This document shows positions 10,454 through 20,956 of a DNA stretch of 55,550 nt, piece after piece. A program made the position numbers and the translations under genes. Position 1 is the stretch's first letter; each line of letters starts with the position of its first letter. The stretch lies in NCBI GenBank assembly GCA_047637875.1, contig JBLJBH010000024.1:1-55550 (forward strand). Reading direction: 5' to 3'. The DNA comes from UBA7396 sp047637875 (lineage in GTDB: Bacteria; Patescibacteriota; Gracilibacteria; BD1-5; UBA6164). The notes under the pieces were generated by a model. The model made no database searches. It saw only the letters and a list, made by a program, of their open reading frames with translations, and had not been told where the DNA came from.

Positions 10454-13400
10454 TTAAATATTGAAATCTTCTAAAGTAATTAAATTTACTTCTATTTTTC
10501 TATTATCTAGATTTATATAATTATGTTTATCTAGTCATAAATTATAAAACTCTACATTTACTTCTATTTCTTCAATATCTTCATAATTTTTTAATAATTT
10601 TAAGATATTATTAGAATCAATTTCTAATAATTCTAGATCTCATTCAATTAAATCTCTCCATATCACTAATTTAGTTCAAACTTTAACTATCGCATAATTT
10701 ATATTATATTTAGTATAATTATAATTATGATAATCTATTTTGTCTACAAAATAACCTTTGATATAATTGTAAGTTTCTACAATATCAACAAAAGTTTCAT
10801 TTTTTTGTCTTCAATAAATATATTTGTTATTGAAAGGTTTTCTTAAATCTAAACTAGATTTAAGTTTTAATTCGTTTGGTTTATATAAATATTTCAAATC
10901 TAATCAATTTGGTATTGTTTCATTTCAATTTTCTAATTTATCTAAAATATCTTCATATTGTTCCAATACTTGATATTTAAAAATTTGACTTACTCAATTA
11001 TTATCAAGAGGTTTTCAATCTTTCCAATTACTAGAATAAATAACCTTCTCTATTCTAAGTTTTGTAACACTATCAAAATATTCTCACATTTCTACTCAAA
11101 TATATTTTCTACTTCATCAGTCATCATTATTTAATTCAATTGTTGCTTGTTGTGTAGTTCCACTTCAAGAAAAAAAGTCTAAAATAATATCATCCTCTTT
11201 TGTAGATAATTTTAAAAACATATCTATTAATTCAACTGGTTTTGGATTACTAAAAATTCATTTATAAGTAAAATATTTATTTAATGTTAAAGTTCATTTT
11301 GTATTTAAAAAATTATCTAACCAATTTTTTTCTCTTTGATATTTATTCTGATCTTCTTCTTCATTATAATAATGTTTAATATAGACTTTTTCATTTTTTA
11401 TATATAAATCTTGAAAATCAATTTTAAATTTTTTAGGACTCCACATCCAACATCACTCATCATTTTTATGTTTATTTGGAAGAAAAACTTTATCACTTTC
11501 ATTATTTTTTTCTAATGAAAATTCTCATTTTTGATTTTGATAAATAGGATAATATAAATTTGGTCTTGCTGTTCTTGTTCAATGAGGTCAATTATCTTGT
11601 AATTGAATTATATAAAAATTTCATCTTTCATCTTCATAAGGATAAGTTTTTTCTCAAACATTTTTTAAATTAAATTTTCAAATATCTTTATTTTTCCAAA
11701 AACATAAAATATAATCATTTAATTTTTGCAATTCTGAATCTGATTTTGTTGTTGCTGAACCTCTTGTTTTTCTTAAAATATTTGCAATGAAATTACTATT
11801 TCAAAATATTTCATCCATTAACTTTTTTAAATTATCTTGTTCATCTTCTCAAATACTCACAAAAATAACTCAATCATCACTTAATAATTCTTTTGCTAAA
11901 ATAAGTCTATCATTCATCATAGATAACCACGAAGAATGCTTAAAACTATCTTTATACATAAATCAATCTCCTCAAGTATTGTATGGAGGATCAATATAAA
12001 TACATTTTACTTTTCATCTATATTTTTCTAGCATTAAATTAAGTGCTTGAAAATTTTCACTATTTATCAAAAGTCAATTAGTATTTTCCTCTAAATTATC
12101 AATACTTGATATAAGTTTTTGCTTGAAAGTTTTATCAAAAAACTTTGTATCAACCACAAGAGTTTGGTTTTGTTTTAAATAGTCAATTGTAATAACTTCA
12201 ATATTTTCAATAAATCATAATTTTAACCATTCATTTTTTTGTTCTTTATTTTTACTTATCTCATCATAAAACTCCTCTTTTATATTATCAAGAGTTATAC
12301 AATAATCCGAAACTAGAACTTTCTTTTTAGATTCAAAAATTCATTTTTGAAATTCTTCAATTGCACCTAAAAACTCTATAAGTTTTTTAGTTATTTCATT
12401 GAAAGTTTTTGCAATGATTATGCTAGTATTATCAATATTTTGGGATAAAATATTTTCTAAATCTCATAAAATATTATTTTTAATGAATTTATCTTTTTCT
12501 TTAGTTAAAAATTCTCATAAATTTTTATGAACAAAAAAGTCACTATCATTTCAAATATAAAAATCATTTAGTCTAGTATCTAGTTTATACAAAGAAAAAA
12601 CTATATTTTCTAATTCAATTTCTAAATCTAGTTCATCAAACTTTTTATTAATTTTTTCATTTTTATCAAAATTATCATTTATTCTTTTAATCAATTCATC
12701 TTTAGATAACTTAATTTGAGAAAATCATTTTTTATTTCCTCATTCAACTTTATCGAAATCTTTTCATAAACTATTAAAAAGAGGTTTTCAATCTTTTTTA
12801 ATAGTAAATTTATCATCTAAATCTTTATTAAATACTTCTTTAAAAATTGATTTATAAACTTCTTCTTTTGAAGTTGATTTTTTTGATAAAAAGAAAATTA
12901 CTTTATAGTTATTTTCATCTATTTTTCTAACTTCTTTAAATTCATAATTTTTTGTTGATTCATCTTTATTATTATTTTGTGCTATATTATCTTCACTTTC
13001 TTCATTTGATTCTAAAATATATTCAATATTTTTTCAATTTAATTCAAATTTTACTCCATTAAATCAATTTCATGATTTAATATAATAACTTCATTTATGT
13101 TTCCAATGAAACATAATATCACTTCAATCATAATCCTCATCATATTCAACTTTATAAGATTCTATACTTCTGTTATTATATCCAAAGTCTCAATTTGAAT
13201 AATATAAATCAAAAAAGTTTAAAATATAGTTATATATTTTTATTGCTAAATCCTCTTCTATACTTCAAGAACTTGATGAATTTAATATTTTTAATAATTT
13301 ATCTTTATTTGTTCCTCATAAAGTGTTCACAAGTCATTTTATAGTTTCAAAGTTTAATATTTTATCATTTAATAAACTTTCTTGGTTTAGAGATTTTAAA

Positions 13401-13615
13401 AAAAGTCTTAATTCTAATTCTTCTTCTTTTTGAGATAAATTAGATATATTTTCAAGTTCTTTTTTTACTATTTCTTCAAGTTCATTATCAATAAAATTTT
13501 CAATAGTTGCTTGTTTTAATTTATAAATTTTAAAGATTCAAAAATTTAAATCATTATTATTAAATTGAAACATTTCTTTTAGTCTTTCTTGTAGTTTAGT
13601 CAGAGAATTTTCCAT
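10454..13615 (-). CDS. Type III modification methyltransferase, Mod subunit
   Basis: 1053 aa, longer than the usual 600-700 for Mod. The catalytic DPPYNTGG motif (IV) is near residue 540 and the AdoMet-binding FFSGSGTT motif (I) near 815, so the order is that of beta-class N6-adenine methyltransferases. The first 500 residues are an acidic, Asn/Lys-rich extension of unknown role, with segments suggesting a fused helper domain. The target recognition region should lie between motifs IV and I. It protects host DNA and gives Res its specificity. It is the promoter-proximal gene of the pair, following the terminator at 13665-13694. Confidence 0.87.
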
Positions 13616-13664
13616 AAAAATTAAATTAAAAAATATTAAGTTATTCTTTAAAAGAATATACTTA

Positions 13665-13694
13665 AAAATACTTAATTTTCAATTAAGTATTTTT
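13665..13694. terminator. Terminator between CBASS-like and R-M genes
   Basis: A 13-bp stem (AAAATACTTAATT/AATTAAGTATTTT) with a 3-nt loop and T/A-rich flanks. It separates the DUF2188 gene from mod, so the two defence modules may be separate transcripts. Confidence 0.7.
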
Positions 13695-13698
13695 ATTT

Positions 13699-13923
13699 CT
13701 ATCAAGGTATGTTACTTGGGTCATTTCAATAAGAATTTTTTTCTCTTATTTTTCAATTTTCTCAATGTATAACTAATTCACTTTCTTGATTTTTAGCAAT
13801 TTGTTTTCAATATTCAATTGCTTCTTTTTGAGTATCAAAAAGTTTAGTATATTTAGAGTTTTTTTCTCATTTTACTCACCAATCTCAATTTTGAGATTTT
13901 GTTATATGTTGTGCTTTTCACAT
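13699..13923 (-). CDS. DUF2188 family protein
   Basis: 74 aa. The sequence follows the DUF2188 pattern: KAQHITKSQNGDWGVKGE, then KLFDTQKEAIEYGKQIAKNQ, then SELVIHGENGKIREKNSYGNDP. The family is small, widespread and of unknown function, and is thought to be a compact alpha/beta DNA- or ligand-binding fold. Six glycines are encoded by TGA. It is the last gene of the CBASS-like operon, 25 nt after the effector, which suggests but does not prove a part in that system. Confidence 0.8.
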
Positions 13924-13948
13924 AGAATTATTTATTATAGAATAAAAG

Positions 13949-14467
13949 TTATTTATATATAGACATCATAGCAAAGACATCTCATAATAATCTTAGAGAG
14001 AAATTATTTATTAAGAAATTTCATCAACATTGCTTAATTGATTTTTGAAATTCATCATTTTCATTTCTTTCAAAAGCATTAGCATCTCAATATGTATAAA
14101 ATATTATTGGTAAATTTTTAGAGGTTATCTTTTTTATTAAATTATCAAATTCTTGTATTTCTACAACTCATTTTTTATATCAAATAATAATAAGTCATAA
14201 GTTGTCTTCTACTTTAAAATTATTATAACTTGTATAAATCTCTTTTTCTCAAAAAATATTATTATCTAACATTTTTAACTCATTTTCCATTTTTAACTCA
14301 TCTCAATTATTAGGCATAATAATTGCTATCTTTCTTGAAAGATTTTTAAATAGGATTTTATATAATCTATATTTTTTAGAGAAAAAAACTATATATACTC
14401 AAATAAATCAAATAATTGTAAAAATAGCAACGATTATATCTAAGTAGGTTTTAATTATTTCTAGCAT
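13949..14467 (-). CDS. One-TM protein, probable CBASS effector
   Basis: 172 aa. An N-terminal membrane helix (about residues 8-28, IIVAIFTIIGFIGVYIVFF) is followed by KKYRLYKI and then a soluble domain of alternating strands and helices: KIAIIMP, LGLIIIGYK, LPIIFYTYG, ending GGNFLINNFSLRLLGDV. The pattern is Rossmann-like and could be a TIR- or SLOG-related fold, but no catalytic signature is certain. Position 12 nt after the E2-like frame of a CD-NTase operon makes it the likely nucleotide-activated effector, which would act at the membrane to kill infected cells. I do not recognise the family. Confidence 0.55.
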
Positions 14468-14479
14468 ATTTTTTATAAG

Positions 14480-15043
14480 TTAAAAATTTAAAATTGGATT
14501 ATCTAATATTTTTTTAATTTTTTTATATCATTCAATGGATTCTTTTGTATTTAATGTTTTTAATACTAAATTTTCATTCTTTTTAATATAATTTAAACTT
14601 CAAAAGTGAATTTCAATAATATTACATATTTTATTAATTTCTATCTCTTCATAAATCCTTTCAAAAATTCATTCTAATCAATGTGAATATTCTCAAAAAG
14701 GATATTTATTGAATTTTTTATAAAAAGATTGACTATAAAAATAAGAAAACATTCTATTATCAAATAATTCCATTATCGAAATATTTTCATTATCAAATAT
14801 TCATAAACAACAAGTTCAATCACTAGATATATGATAATCTGGACTTCTTTTTATTTTACCTCAAATTTCTTCAACATAATATCTTCAATTTTTTTTAAAA
14901 ATTTTAACTTTATATTTATCTTTTAAATAAGTTTTTACTTCTTTTTTTCAATGGTATAAAAGATTTTTATTATTATCATAGTATCACTCAAATTTATATT
15001 CTCACTCAATATATTTCGTTTCTATTTTTAAAAGTTTTTTTTT
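14480..15043 (-). CDS. E2-like (ubiquitin-conjugating fold) domain, -1 frame to CD-NTase
   Basis: 187 codons open from the A9 run to TAA at 14480, with TAA-TAA just upstream and no ATG, GTG or TTG before residue 100. YKVKIFKKNGRYYVEEI, a P..H-I-S-S-D-G-T-C-C-L-G motif (the cysteine pair at 14807-14812) and GEYSHGLEGIFERIYEE resemble the E2-only proteins of short type II CBASS, where an active cysteine conjugates the CD-NTase. Because it lacks its own start and begins exactly at an A9 slippery run in the last codons of the CD-NTase, it is probably made as a -1 frameshift fusion. Alternatives are an assembly error in the homopolymer or reinitiation. The E2 assignment is by motif only. Confidence 0.55.
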
Positions 15044-16131
15044 AAATAGTCTCTTTCATTATTATTTAAAAACAATATTTCATATCAAGAATTTAAATTT
15101 GTATTACTCCATAAAGCATTTCATTTAATTGGTTGTGGTTTATAATAATCATTTTTGTCAACATTTTCATTCTTTTTAATTTCTTCCTTTTTATCAAACA
15201 TAGAATCCAAGAAATCCTCAATATCATTCTCATTTAAATTCTCTAACTTATTTATTTCTTGAAAAATATATCAAATTTCTTTTTTTATATTTAATAAGTC
15301 TTTTTTAAAATCATCCTCTAAAACATAATCATCAATATATTTATCAAAATTTGCTCTATCTTTTATTAATTCAAAATCTAAATTTAAAATTTGAATTAAT
15401 TTTAATGAGTCAAATAATGAAATATTATTATTTTGCATAACATTATATTTTATAAACTCTTCTATATGAAAAGATTTAAGAAATTTGTTATATTTTTCTT
15501 TTCTAGTATCTTTCCATTTTTTTAAGAAGATAGAAGCATAAATAAAATTATCATTTATACTTTCGATTTCTTTTGCTTTATTAATATATCATTTAGGATC
15601 ACTTTTTAACCATTCAACTTTTTGATGATTAATATATTTATTTTCATAGAATTTTTTTCTTAAGTTATGTCTTTTAAGGTAAATTTCAGGAACTTCATAA
15701 ATATTATCTCAAAAATCTTTATTTTTTTCTTCTAGTTTAATTGCTGGAACAATATCAATTGAAAAATCATTTTTATCTTCTCAAAATAAAATTCATATTG
15801 AATGTGATTGAAGTTTTACATTATCAATTCAATATTTTCTTACAAGTATATTAAAAATTTCATCAAGATAAGATAAATATTCAATATGTTTTTCTTTATT
15901 AAATTTATACTCTTCTTTCTTTTTTGAATCAATTTCACAAATAATATCTATATCATTTATAGGTTTTATTGAAGTTCATCTTGCTAAACTTCAAGATATA
16001 AATATTTGATTATATCAATTGTGTTCTAATAAACTTTTAACTTCATTATATTTATCTCTAATATATCAAGTTTTATTAGATGATAATTTATCATCTATAT
16101 ATTTTTTTATAATATCTTCTCTATTACTCAT
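15028..16131 (-). CDS. CD-NTase (CBASS cyclic-oligonucleotide synthase)
   Basis: 367 aa in its own frame, a normal CD-NTase length. The nucleotidyltransferase core is clear: FISGSLARGTSIKP with GS at 47-48, NDIDI with Asp60 and Asp62, and FSIDIVPA with the third catalytic Asp126. A helical C-lobe follows. Such enzymes sense infection and make cyclic oligonucleotides that activate a partner effector. The ORF ends ...RDYLKKNF immediately after an A9 run (15035-15043), at which the E2-like frame opens. It starts 19 nt after the LexA-like gene and heads the effector genes. The nucleotide product cannot be predicted. Confidence 0.82.
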
Positions 16132-16150
16132 TATTTTATAACATTATCAA

Positions 16151-16753
16151 TTAAAATTTCCTTATCAATCATTTTACAACTCATACAATATTTATTGAAT
16201 AATTTGCCTTAATGATTTCTCATTTATACTTATTCTCATTTTCATATTTAAGGTAAGCACTTCAAGATTTATCTTTCATATATCTTTTAAGTGTAAAATC
16301 ATTATTTCAATCTACACTTGCAATAACAATATCTCAAGAAATAGGATTTTTATTTTTTGTATCTAATGAAACAATATCTCATTCTTGTATTCAAGCATCC
16401 AACATACTCTCTCATTTTACTTCCACTAAAATAACCCCATTTGGATTTAATCCTATAATATGTTTATCAATATTTATAGTCTTTATTGGTTCACAATCTA
16501 TTTCACAAGCAACTCAACAACTAACACTAGAATATAAATCAAATGAAGTTAGTTTATTTGTAGGATTATATTTTTTAGGTGATTCTTTTTCTAAGTATCA
16601 TTCTTCGATTAATTTACTAAAAAATCTTGTTACTCAATCTCATGAATTAATTCACATTAATTCTCTCATAGTATTAAAAGTTGGTAATACTCATTTATCC
16701 CAATAATATGCCTTCAACTTATTTAAATATAAATCAAAATTTTGTTTTCTCAT
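16151..16753 (-). CDS. LexA/S24-family autocleaving repressor
   Basis: 200 aa, the length of LexA. A winged helix at residues 22-57 (LPTFNTMRELMG...FFSKLIEEGYLEKE) matches the LexA DNA-binding domain. The C-terminal S24 domain has VKGESMLDAGIQEGDIV with Ser116 and FTLKRY with Lys156, the catalytic dyad. The usual Ala-Gly cleavage site seems replaced by Ala-Cys (82-83) in SCGVACEIDCEP. It probably represses its own operon and releases it when DNA damage or another signal drives self-cleavage. The palindrome between its -35 and -10 boxes is the likely operator. As first gene of the CBASS-like operon it is the natural control switch. Confidence 0.85.
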
Positions 16754-16780
16754 ATTTAAAATACTTATATAAATTAAAAG

Positions 16781-16809
16781 TCTATATAACCCGTATTTAA
16801 ATACAACAA
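16781..16809 (-). promoter_or_regulatory. Promoter with palindromic operator for the LexA-like operon
   Basis: On the minus strand TTGTTG (16804-16809) and TATAGA (16781-16786) are 17 nt apart. The 12-bp palindrome GTATTTAAATAC (16793-16804) lies in the spacer, the classic place for repressor binding. A second related sequence, GGTTTATACAACCC, lies just upstream. Confidence 0.55.
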
Positions 16810-16875
16810 GGTTTATACAACCCTTATTATATTCTTTTTATTTCATTTGCAAATAATATTTTATTTTATTTTTTC

Positions 16876-16922
16876 TTTTCCTCCCTCGTTCTTCCTCTCC
16901 CTCTCTCCCCTTCCTCTTACCC
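16876..16922 (+). other. Polypyrimidine tract
   Basis: Forty-seven bases that are all C or T except one G, with runs such as CCTCTCCCTCTCTCCCC. C-rich sequence is rare in this genome. It could form unusual DNA structure or be part of a replication or transfer origin; no function can be assigned. Confidence 0.5.
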
Positions 16923-17041
16923 TATTACCTAACTAATCACCCCATTATCAATTACTATTTTATACTTACTATCATTTTTTATTTTTCCTATTACTCAATT
17001 ATATTCAACCTCTAATCTACTCACACCACCTTTGTCGTTAG

Positions 17042-17104
17042 AGCACCACATCTAGTGTGGAGGTCTTGTTTGAAAAAGAAGACCTCCACACTAGATGTGG
17101 TGCT
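17042..17104. repeat. 26-bp perfect inverted repeat with 11-nt loop
   Basis: 17042-17067 and 17079-17104 are exact reverse complements. Each arm contains a smaller palindrome, CCACA-N5-TGTGG. It is not followed by a T run, so it is not an ordinary terminator. It is upstream of the ATPase and replication-relaxation genes, so an origin, transfer site or structured RNA is possible. Confidence 0.9.
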
Positions 17105-17246
17105 ACCTTTGGTATATTAAGGAGTGAAAAATATTGAATATAATAGAGTAATAGTTGGAGCATATTTATAAAAACATTAATATAATATATCTTTAGGTTA
17201 GATAATAATATTTAATCTATATTTTATTTTTTTATATTATATCTTT

Positions 17247-19565
17247 ATGCTTAAAAATACCTTAGAAATTTACCCATGAAAGATAAATAATAATTATTTA
17301 TCTTCATCAATTAATAATGATCTTAATTCAATTCTTAATCAAGAATGAATTATATACAATAATAGTTATGTTTTAGTTAATTATAACAATAAAACTACTA
17401 TAAGAAACTTTATAAGTTCAAACAATGAAAAATGACTTATCTATATGAAAAAAGTTTATGATAGACTTTATAATTGAGATATTTCATATTCAAATAATTT
17501 TAATAAAAAAATTCTTGAAAAAAATTTAGATAATGTTTTTTATGTTAAGTTAGATAAATTGTTTTACTTTCAAATAAAAAAACCTTGAATTAATGAACTA
17601 GACACAAATAATAATTATAATAGTTCTTCTAGAATTTTTAAACAAATTTTTGAGGAAGCAAGTTATGTTTTAAACGATTGAGATGTTATAAAAATTGATT
17701 TTGAGTATAGAAAAACAAACTATTCAAAATTATGAAAAAATATTGCATTTTGACTAAAAATGTTATTTAAAAATCAAATGGAAAATGAAGAGTTGTTTTC
17801 TACTTTTACCGATAAATTAGAGTTTGTTGAATGTTATATAAAAATTTCAACAAATTCTAGCAAATTTGATGAAATTAAAGATATTACTAAAAAGAATTTT
17901 CAAGTTTACAAGAGTAAAAATAATTCTTTTAGGTTATCAAAAAAGAAATGAAGTTTTTTAAAACTTAAAAATAAACTTCAAATAGATTCTCTTATTAGTT
18001 TATCACTATTAATACCAATTCATAATGAATTTAGTATTAATAACAAATCTAAAATTATTCCTTATTGACTTGATATAACAAGCAATAATTTACTCAAAAA
18101 ACAAAATGAAAATTATGAAGTAATTTTAGGAAAAATTTACAAAAATAACATTATTGAAAATAAAGATTATTTGATTTTAGATGATAACAAAACTAAAAAC
18201 AAACATAGTATAGTAATTTGACAAAGTTGAAGTTGAAAATCTTATAGTTTATCTCCAATAATTGCTTGAAGAATTATTAAATCAATCAAAGAATTTGATT
18301 ATAATAAAAAATATTGAAACAAGATACTTGTTTTAGATCCTCATTCAAGTTTTTGAAATAATATTACAAATATTATAAAAAAATATGAACAAAATAATAA
18401 AGTAAATAATTTTAAAAAAATAATTTATTCAAGGAGTTATGATGATTGATATTCTTGTAAAAAATTATTATTCAATCCTTTATTTGTAAAAGATTTATGA
18501 AATTATATAAATAATGAAGACACTTTTTTAGATATTCTTAATTATAATAGTGATACTATTTTAAGTGCTATAAAATGATTTTATGATGAAAATTCTTTTT
18601 GAGCAAGAAATCAAAATCTTTTAAAGATTTTTATAAATTTTCTCATAATTTTAAACCTTTTAAAATATGAAAATTATAAAAAATCAAAAGAAAAATATAA
18701 TTTAAATGATAAAGAAAAACAAGAATTATTAAATAATTCAATGCTTTTTTCTATATGAGATATAATTGATATTCTTCTTGAATTATTACAAAATCAAAAA
18801 CTTAAAGATGATATTTTTGATTGATTAAAAATATTATTAAATCATGAAAATATATTTTTACAAAAAATATGAGATAATTTCAAAAATAATGTTGATTATC
18901 TTATTGAGATAACAAAGAAAGATAAAACCTTTATAGAATCTACGATAAACAAATTAGAAATCTTCAAAAATAGTCTTTATAAAACTTTTTGATGATGTTC
19001 TTTCATAAATTATACATTAGACTTACAAGATTTATATTTAGAAAATTCAAACAAAGTTGAATTTATAAATTTTGATTTATGAGATTTTTCATCAAAAGAA
19101 AAATCAATTATTTCTAACTTTTTAATGTCTTATTCATACTATTCTTGAGTTAAAAGAGATTTATTTGATAAGAAATTATGAGAAATATTTATATATATAG
19201 ATGAAGTAAATAGTGTTTTATCATCTCAAAACTCAATTGAAAATTTAAAAAATCTATTTTACGAAATTAGAAAGTATAAAATAAATTTAAATTTATTTTA
19301 TCAAAATTCCAAACAAAAAGGATTTAATGATTTATATAGTAATACTTGATACATAATAACCTTTTCAAATTCAAAAGATGAGGTTGATTATTTAATTTGA
19401 GATTTTAATTCTTGAAGTATAAGCGAAATAAATCCAAATGATATTATAAATCTTAATAGATGAAGTTTTTATATTCTACTTAAAACTATAAATAAAAATA
19501 TTACCTTAAGTTGCGATTGATTAGACTTCAATAATGAGGAAGATTTAAAAAATATTATTTTTTAA
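17247..19565 (+). CDS. FtsK/HerA/VirD4-type P-loop ATPase
   Basis: 772 aa. Walker A GQSGSGKS is near residue 325, followed by KILVLDPHSSFG, typical of HerA/TraG-type DNA-pumping ATPases. Walker B IFIYIDEVNS is near 648, and NLFYQNSKQKGFNDLYSNT follows as in coupling proteins. The N-terminal 300 residues carry no recognised domain and no obvious membrane helix. Such ATPases move DNA in conjugation or segregation. It is followed 11 nt later by a replication-relaxation-like gene, a pairing known from conjugative and mobilisable elements, so it probably serves transfer or maintenance of island 1. No relaxase was found. Confidence 0.75.
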
Positions 19566-19576
19566 TTTATATAAAT

Positions 19577-20338
19577 ATGGAAAAATTTAAAAATATAATA
19601 ATCACTAAGAGAGATAGAGAAATTTTCTCTCTTCTAAATAAAATAAAAGTTATTAATTCAAATGTACTTACTTGATTAATTTCAAAAAATACAGATGTAA
19701 AAACTTTTGTAAAAAGATTAAAATTTCTAAAACAAAAGTGATATATTGTAGATATTAGAATTGAAAAAGTATGATTACAAGTATTTTCTTTATCTTACAA
19801 AAAAGAAAATTTAGAAAAAATAGAAAGTATTATTTGAGAAAAAATATATAAATGAAATATTCATATTACAAATTCACTTTTTGATCATGAATTTTATATA
19901 TGAAAAGCATTACTTTATTTAAAAAATAAGATAGAAAATAAATCTTGAAAAGAAATAAATATTAAAAGTTCTTATATAAGTCAATATGAACTATATGAAT
20001 TACAAAACACAAATAATAGTATATATAAAAAGAAACTTTTGGAAAAGTTGATGATTTGTGATTGACTTTTAAATGTTTGAAATTACTCTTTTCTTATAGA
20101 AGTAGAGTTAAATAATTCGTATGGAAAATTTATACAAAAGTTAAAATGATATAAAAATATGATGTTATATTTAGATTCAATTAATCAAAATTTCAAATTA
20201 TTCAAAAAAGATTTAATTTTATATATCTTTGTTAATGAGTATAAATTAGATAAATATAAGGAAATTATAAAGAATGTTTGAATTAAAGATTTAAAAATTA
20301 TTGTAGAGAAAATAGAGAATTTAAAAAAGGTTATCTAA
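19577..20338 (+). CDS. Replication-relaxation-like winged-helix protein
   Basis: 253 aa. The N-terminus TKRDREIFSLLNKIKVI...VKRLKFLKQKGYIVDIRI fits the winged helix of the replication-relaxation family, followed by a region with FYIGKALLYLKNKI and a C-terminal YGKFIQKLKGYKNMM segment. Family members accompany FtsK-like ATPases on plasmids and integrative elements and have a role in replication start or transfer that is poorly defined. The gene is coupled to the upstream ATPase and ends in a strong terminator. The assignment rests on the N-terminal pattern and neighbourhood. Confidence 0.5.
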
Positions 20339-20358
20339 TATAAGAGATAACCTTTTTT
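20323..20358 (+). terminator. Terminator of the ATPase operon
   Basis: Stem AAAAAAGGTTATCT/AGATAACCTTTTTT, 14 bp with an 8-nt loop. It includes the last codons and stop of the replication-relaxation-like gene. Confidence 0.85.
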
Positions 20359-20456
20359 CATTTATCTAAGTCAATATGATATCAATAATGATAATCTTCA
20401 AAAACTTCAATTGTTTTTATTATAAAATCAAGAATTTTAATAATAATTTTTTTCAT
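20331..20456 (-). CDS. Small hypothetical protein
   Basis: 41 aa, beginning MKKIIIKILDFIIKTIEVFEDYHYG, then HIDLDKGKK. Two TGA codons are read as Gly. It overlaps the terminator of the convergent operon by its last codons. I do not recognise it; the short length and lack of a clear ribosome-binding site make it uncertain. Confidence 0.35.
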
Positions 20457-20496
20457 AATTTTAAAAATTAAAAAATAAAGAAAAAGAAGAATATTT

Positions 20497-20811
20497 TTAG
20501 TATTCTTCCTTTGTCATTAAGCAAATTGAATCTCAATTATCAATGCACCAAACTTCAATATCATTAATAATGATAGTTTGTAAATAATCTAATTTTTGAG
20601 AATTAGTTTGATTTTTTAATATTTTAAAAATTTCTCAAATTATTAAACTTACTTGAATTTCATTAGTAAATTTTAATAAATCTTTTATTCAACTTGTTGC
20701 ATAAGCACTTTTTTTAATATAATCAAAATTTTCACTAATATATCAAGTTTCCTCAATAGGAAGATTAAAATTAAATTTTATAGAATTTCAAAAAATATTT
20801 AAAGTTTTCAT
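20497..20811 (-). CDS. Hypothetical protein
   Basis: 104 aa, intracellular, no membrane segment. It runs MKTLNIFGNSIKFNFNLPIEE to MTKEEY and has five glycines from TGA. Ile/Asn/Leu-rich and acidic at the end (IEVWCIDNGDSICLMTKEEY). It is preceded at about 45 nt by copy A of a repeated leader (20827-20923). I see no known domain. Neighbouring genes are small accessory genes of island 1. Confidence 0.6.
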
Positions 20812-20826
20812 ATAAATAAACTTAAA

Positions 20827-20923
20827 AAATAAAGTAATTTAAATGAAAAACTCAAAATAAAAAAAATGCAAAGTGGAGACTTGTTACTACCTTGCATTTT
20901 TTTTAAGAGTTTTAAAATAAAAT
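20827..20923 (-). repeat. Repeated leader/terminator element, copy A
   Basis: An imperfect repeat of 21694-21794. Both contain AAATAAAGTAATTTAA, a GAAAAACT block and a hairpin with GTGGAGA and TACTACCTTG in the arms ending in T7-8 on both strands. Each lies just upstream of a small minus-strand gene. Copy A may also end transcription of the gene at 20957-21211. Confidence 0.6.
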
Positions 20924-20956
20924 TATTTATTTTTGTTTATATGAAAACTAATGTTT

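Larger units (their letters stand above)
16754..17246. other. 493-bp divergent intergenic region
   Basis: No gene is seen. It separates the LexA-like operon (minus) from the ATPase operon (plus) and holds the promoter/operator, a C-rich pyrimidine tract (16876-16922) and the long inverted repeat at 17042-17104. Its base composition is unlike the rest of the window. Confidence 0.6.

Noticed and set aside
17042..17104. Interpretation as an ordinary terminator
   Set aside because: The stem is far longer and more GC-rich than the other terminators here and has no T run on either strand.
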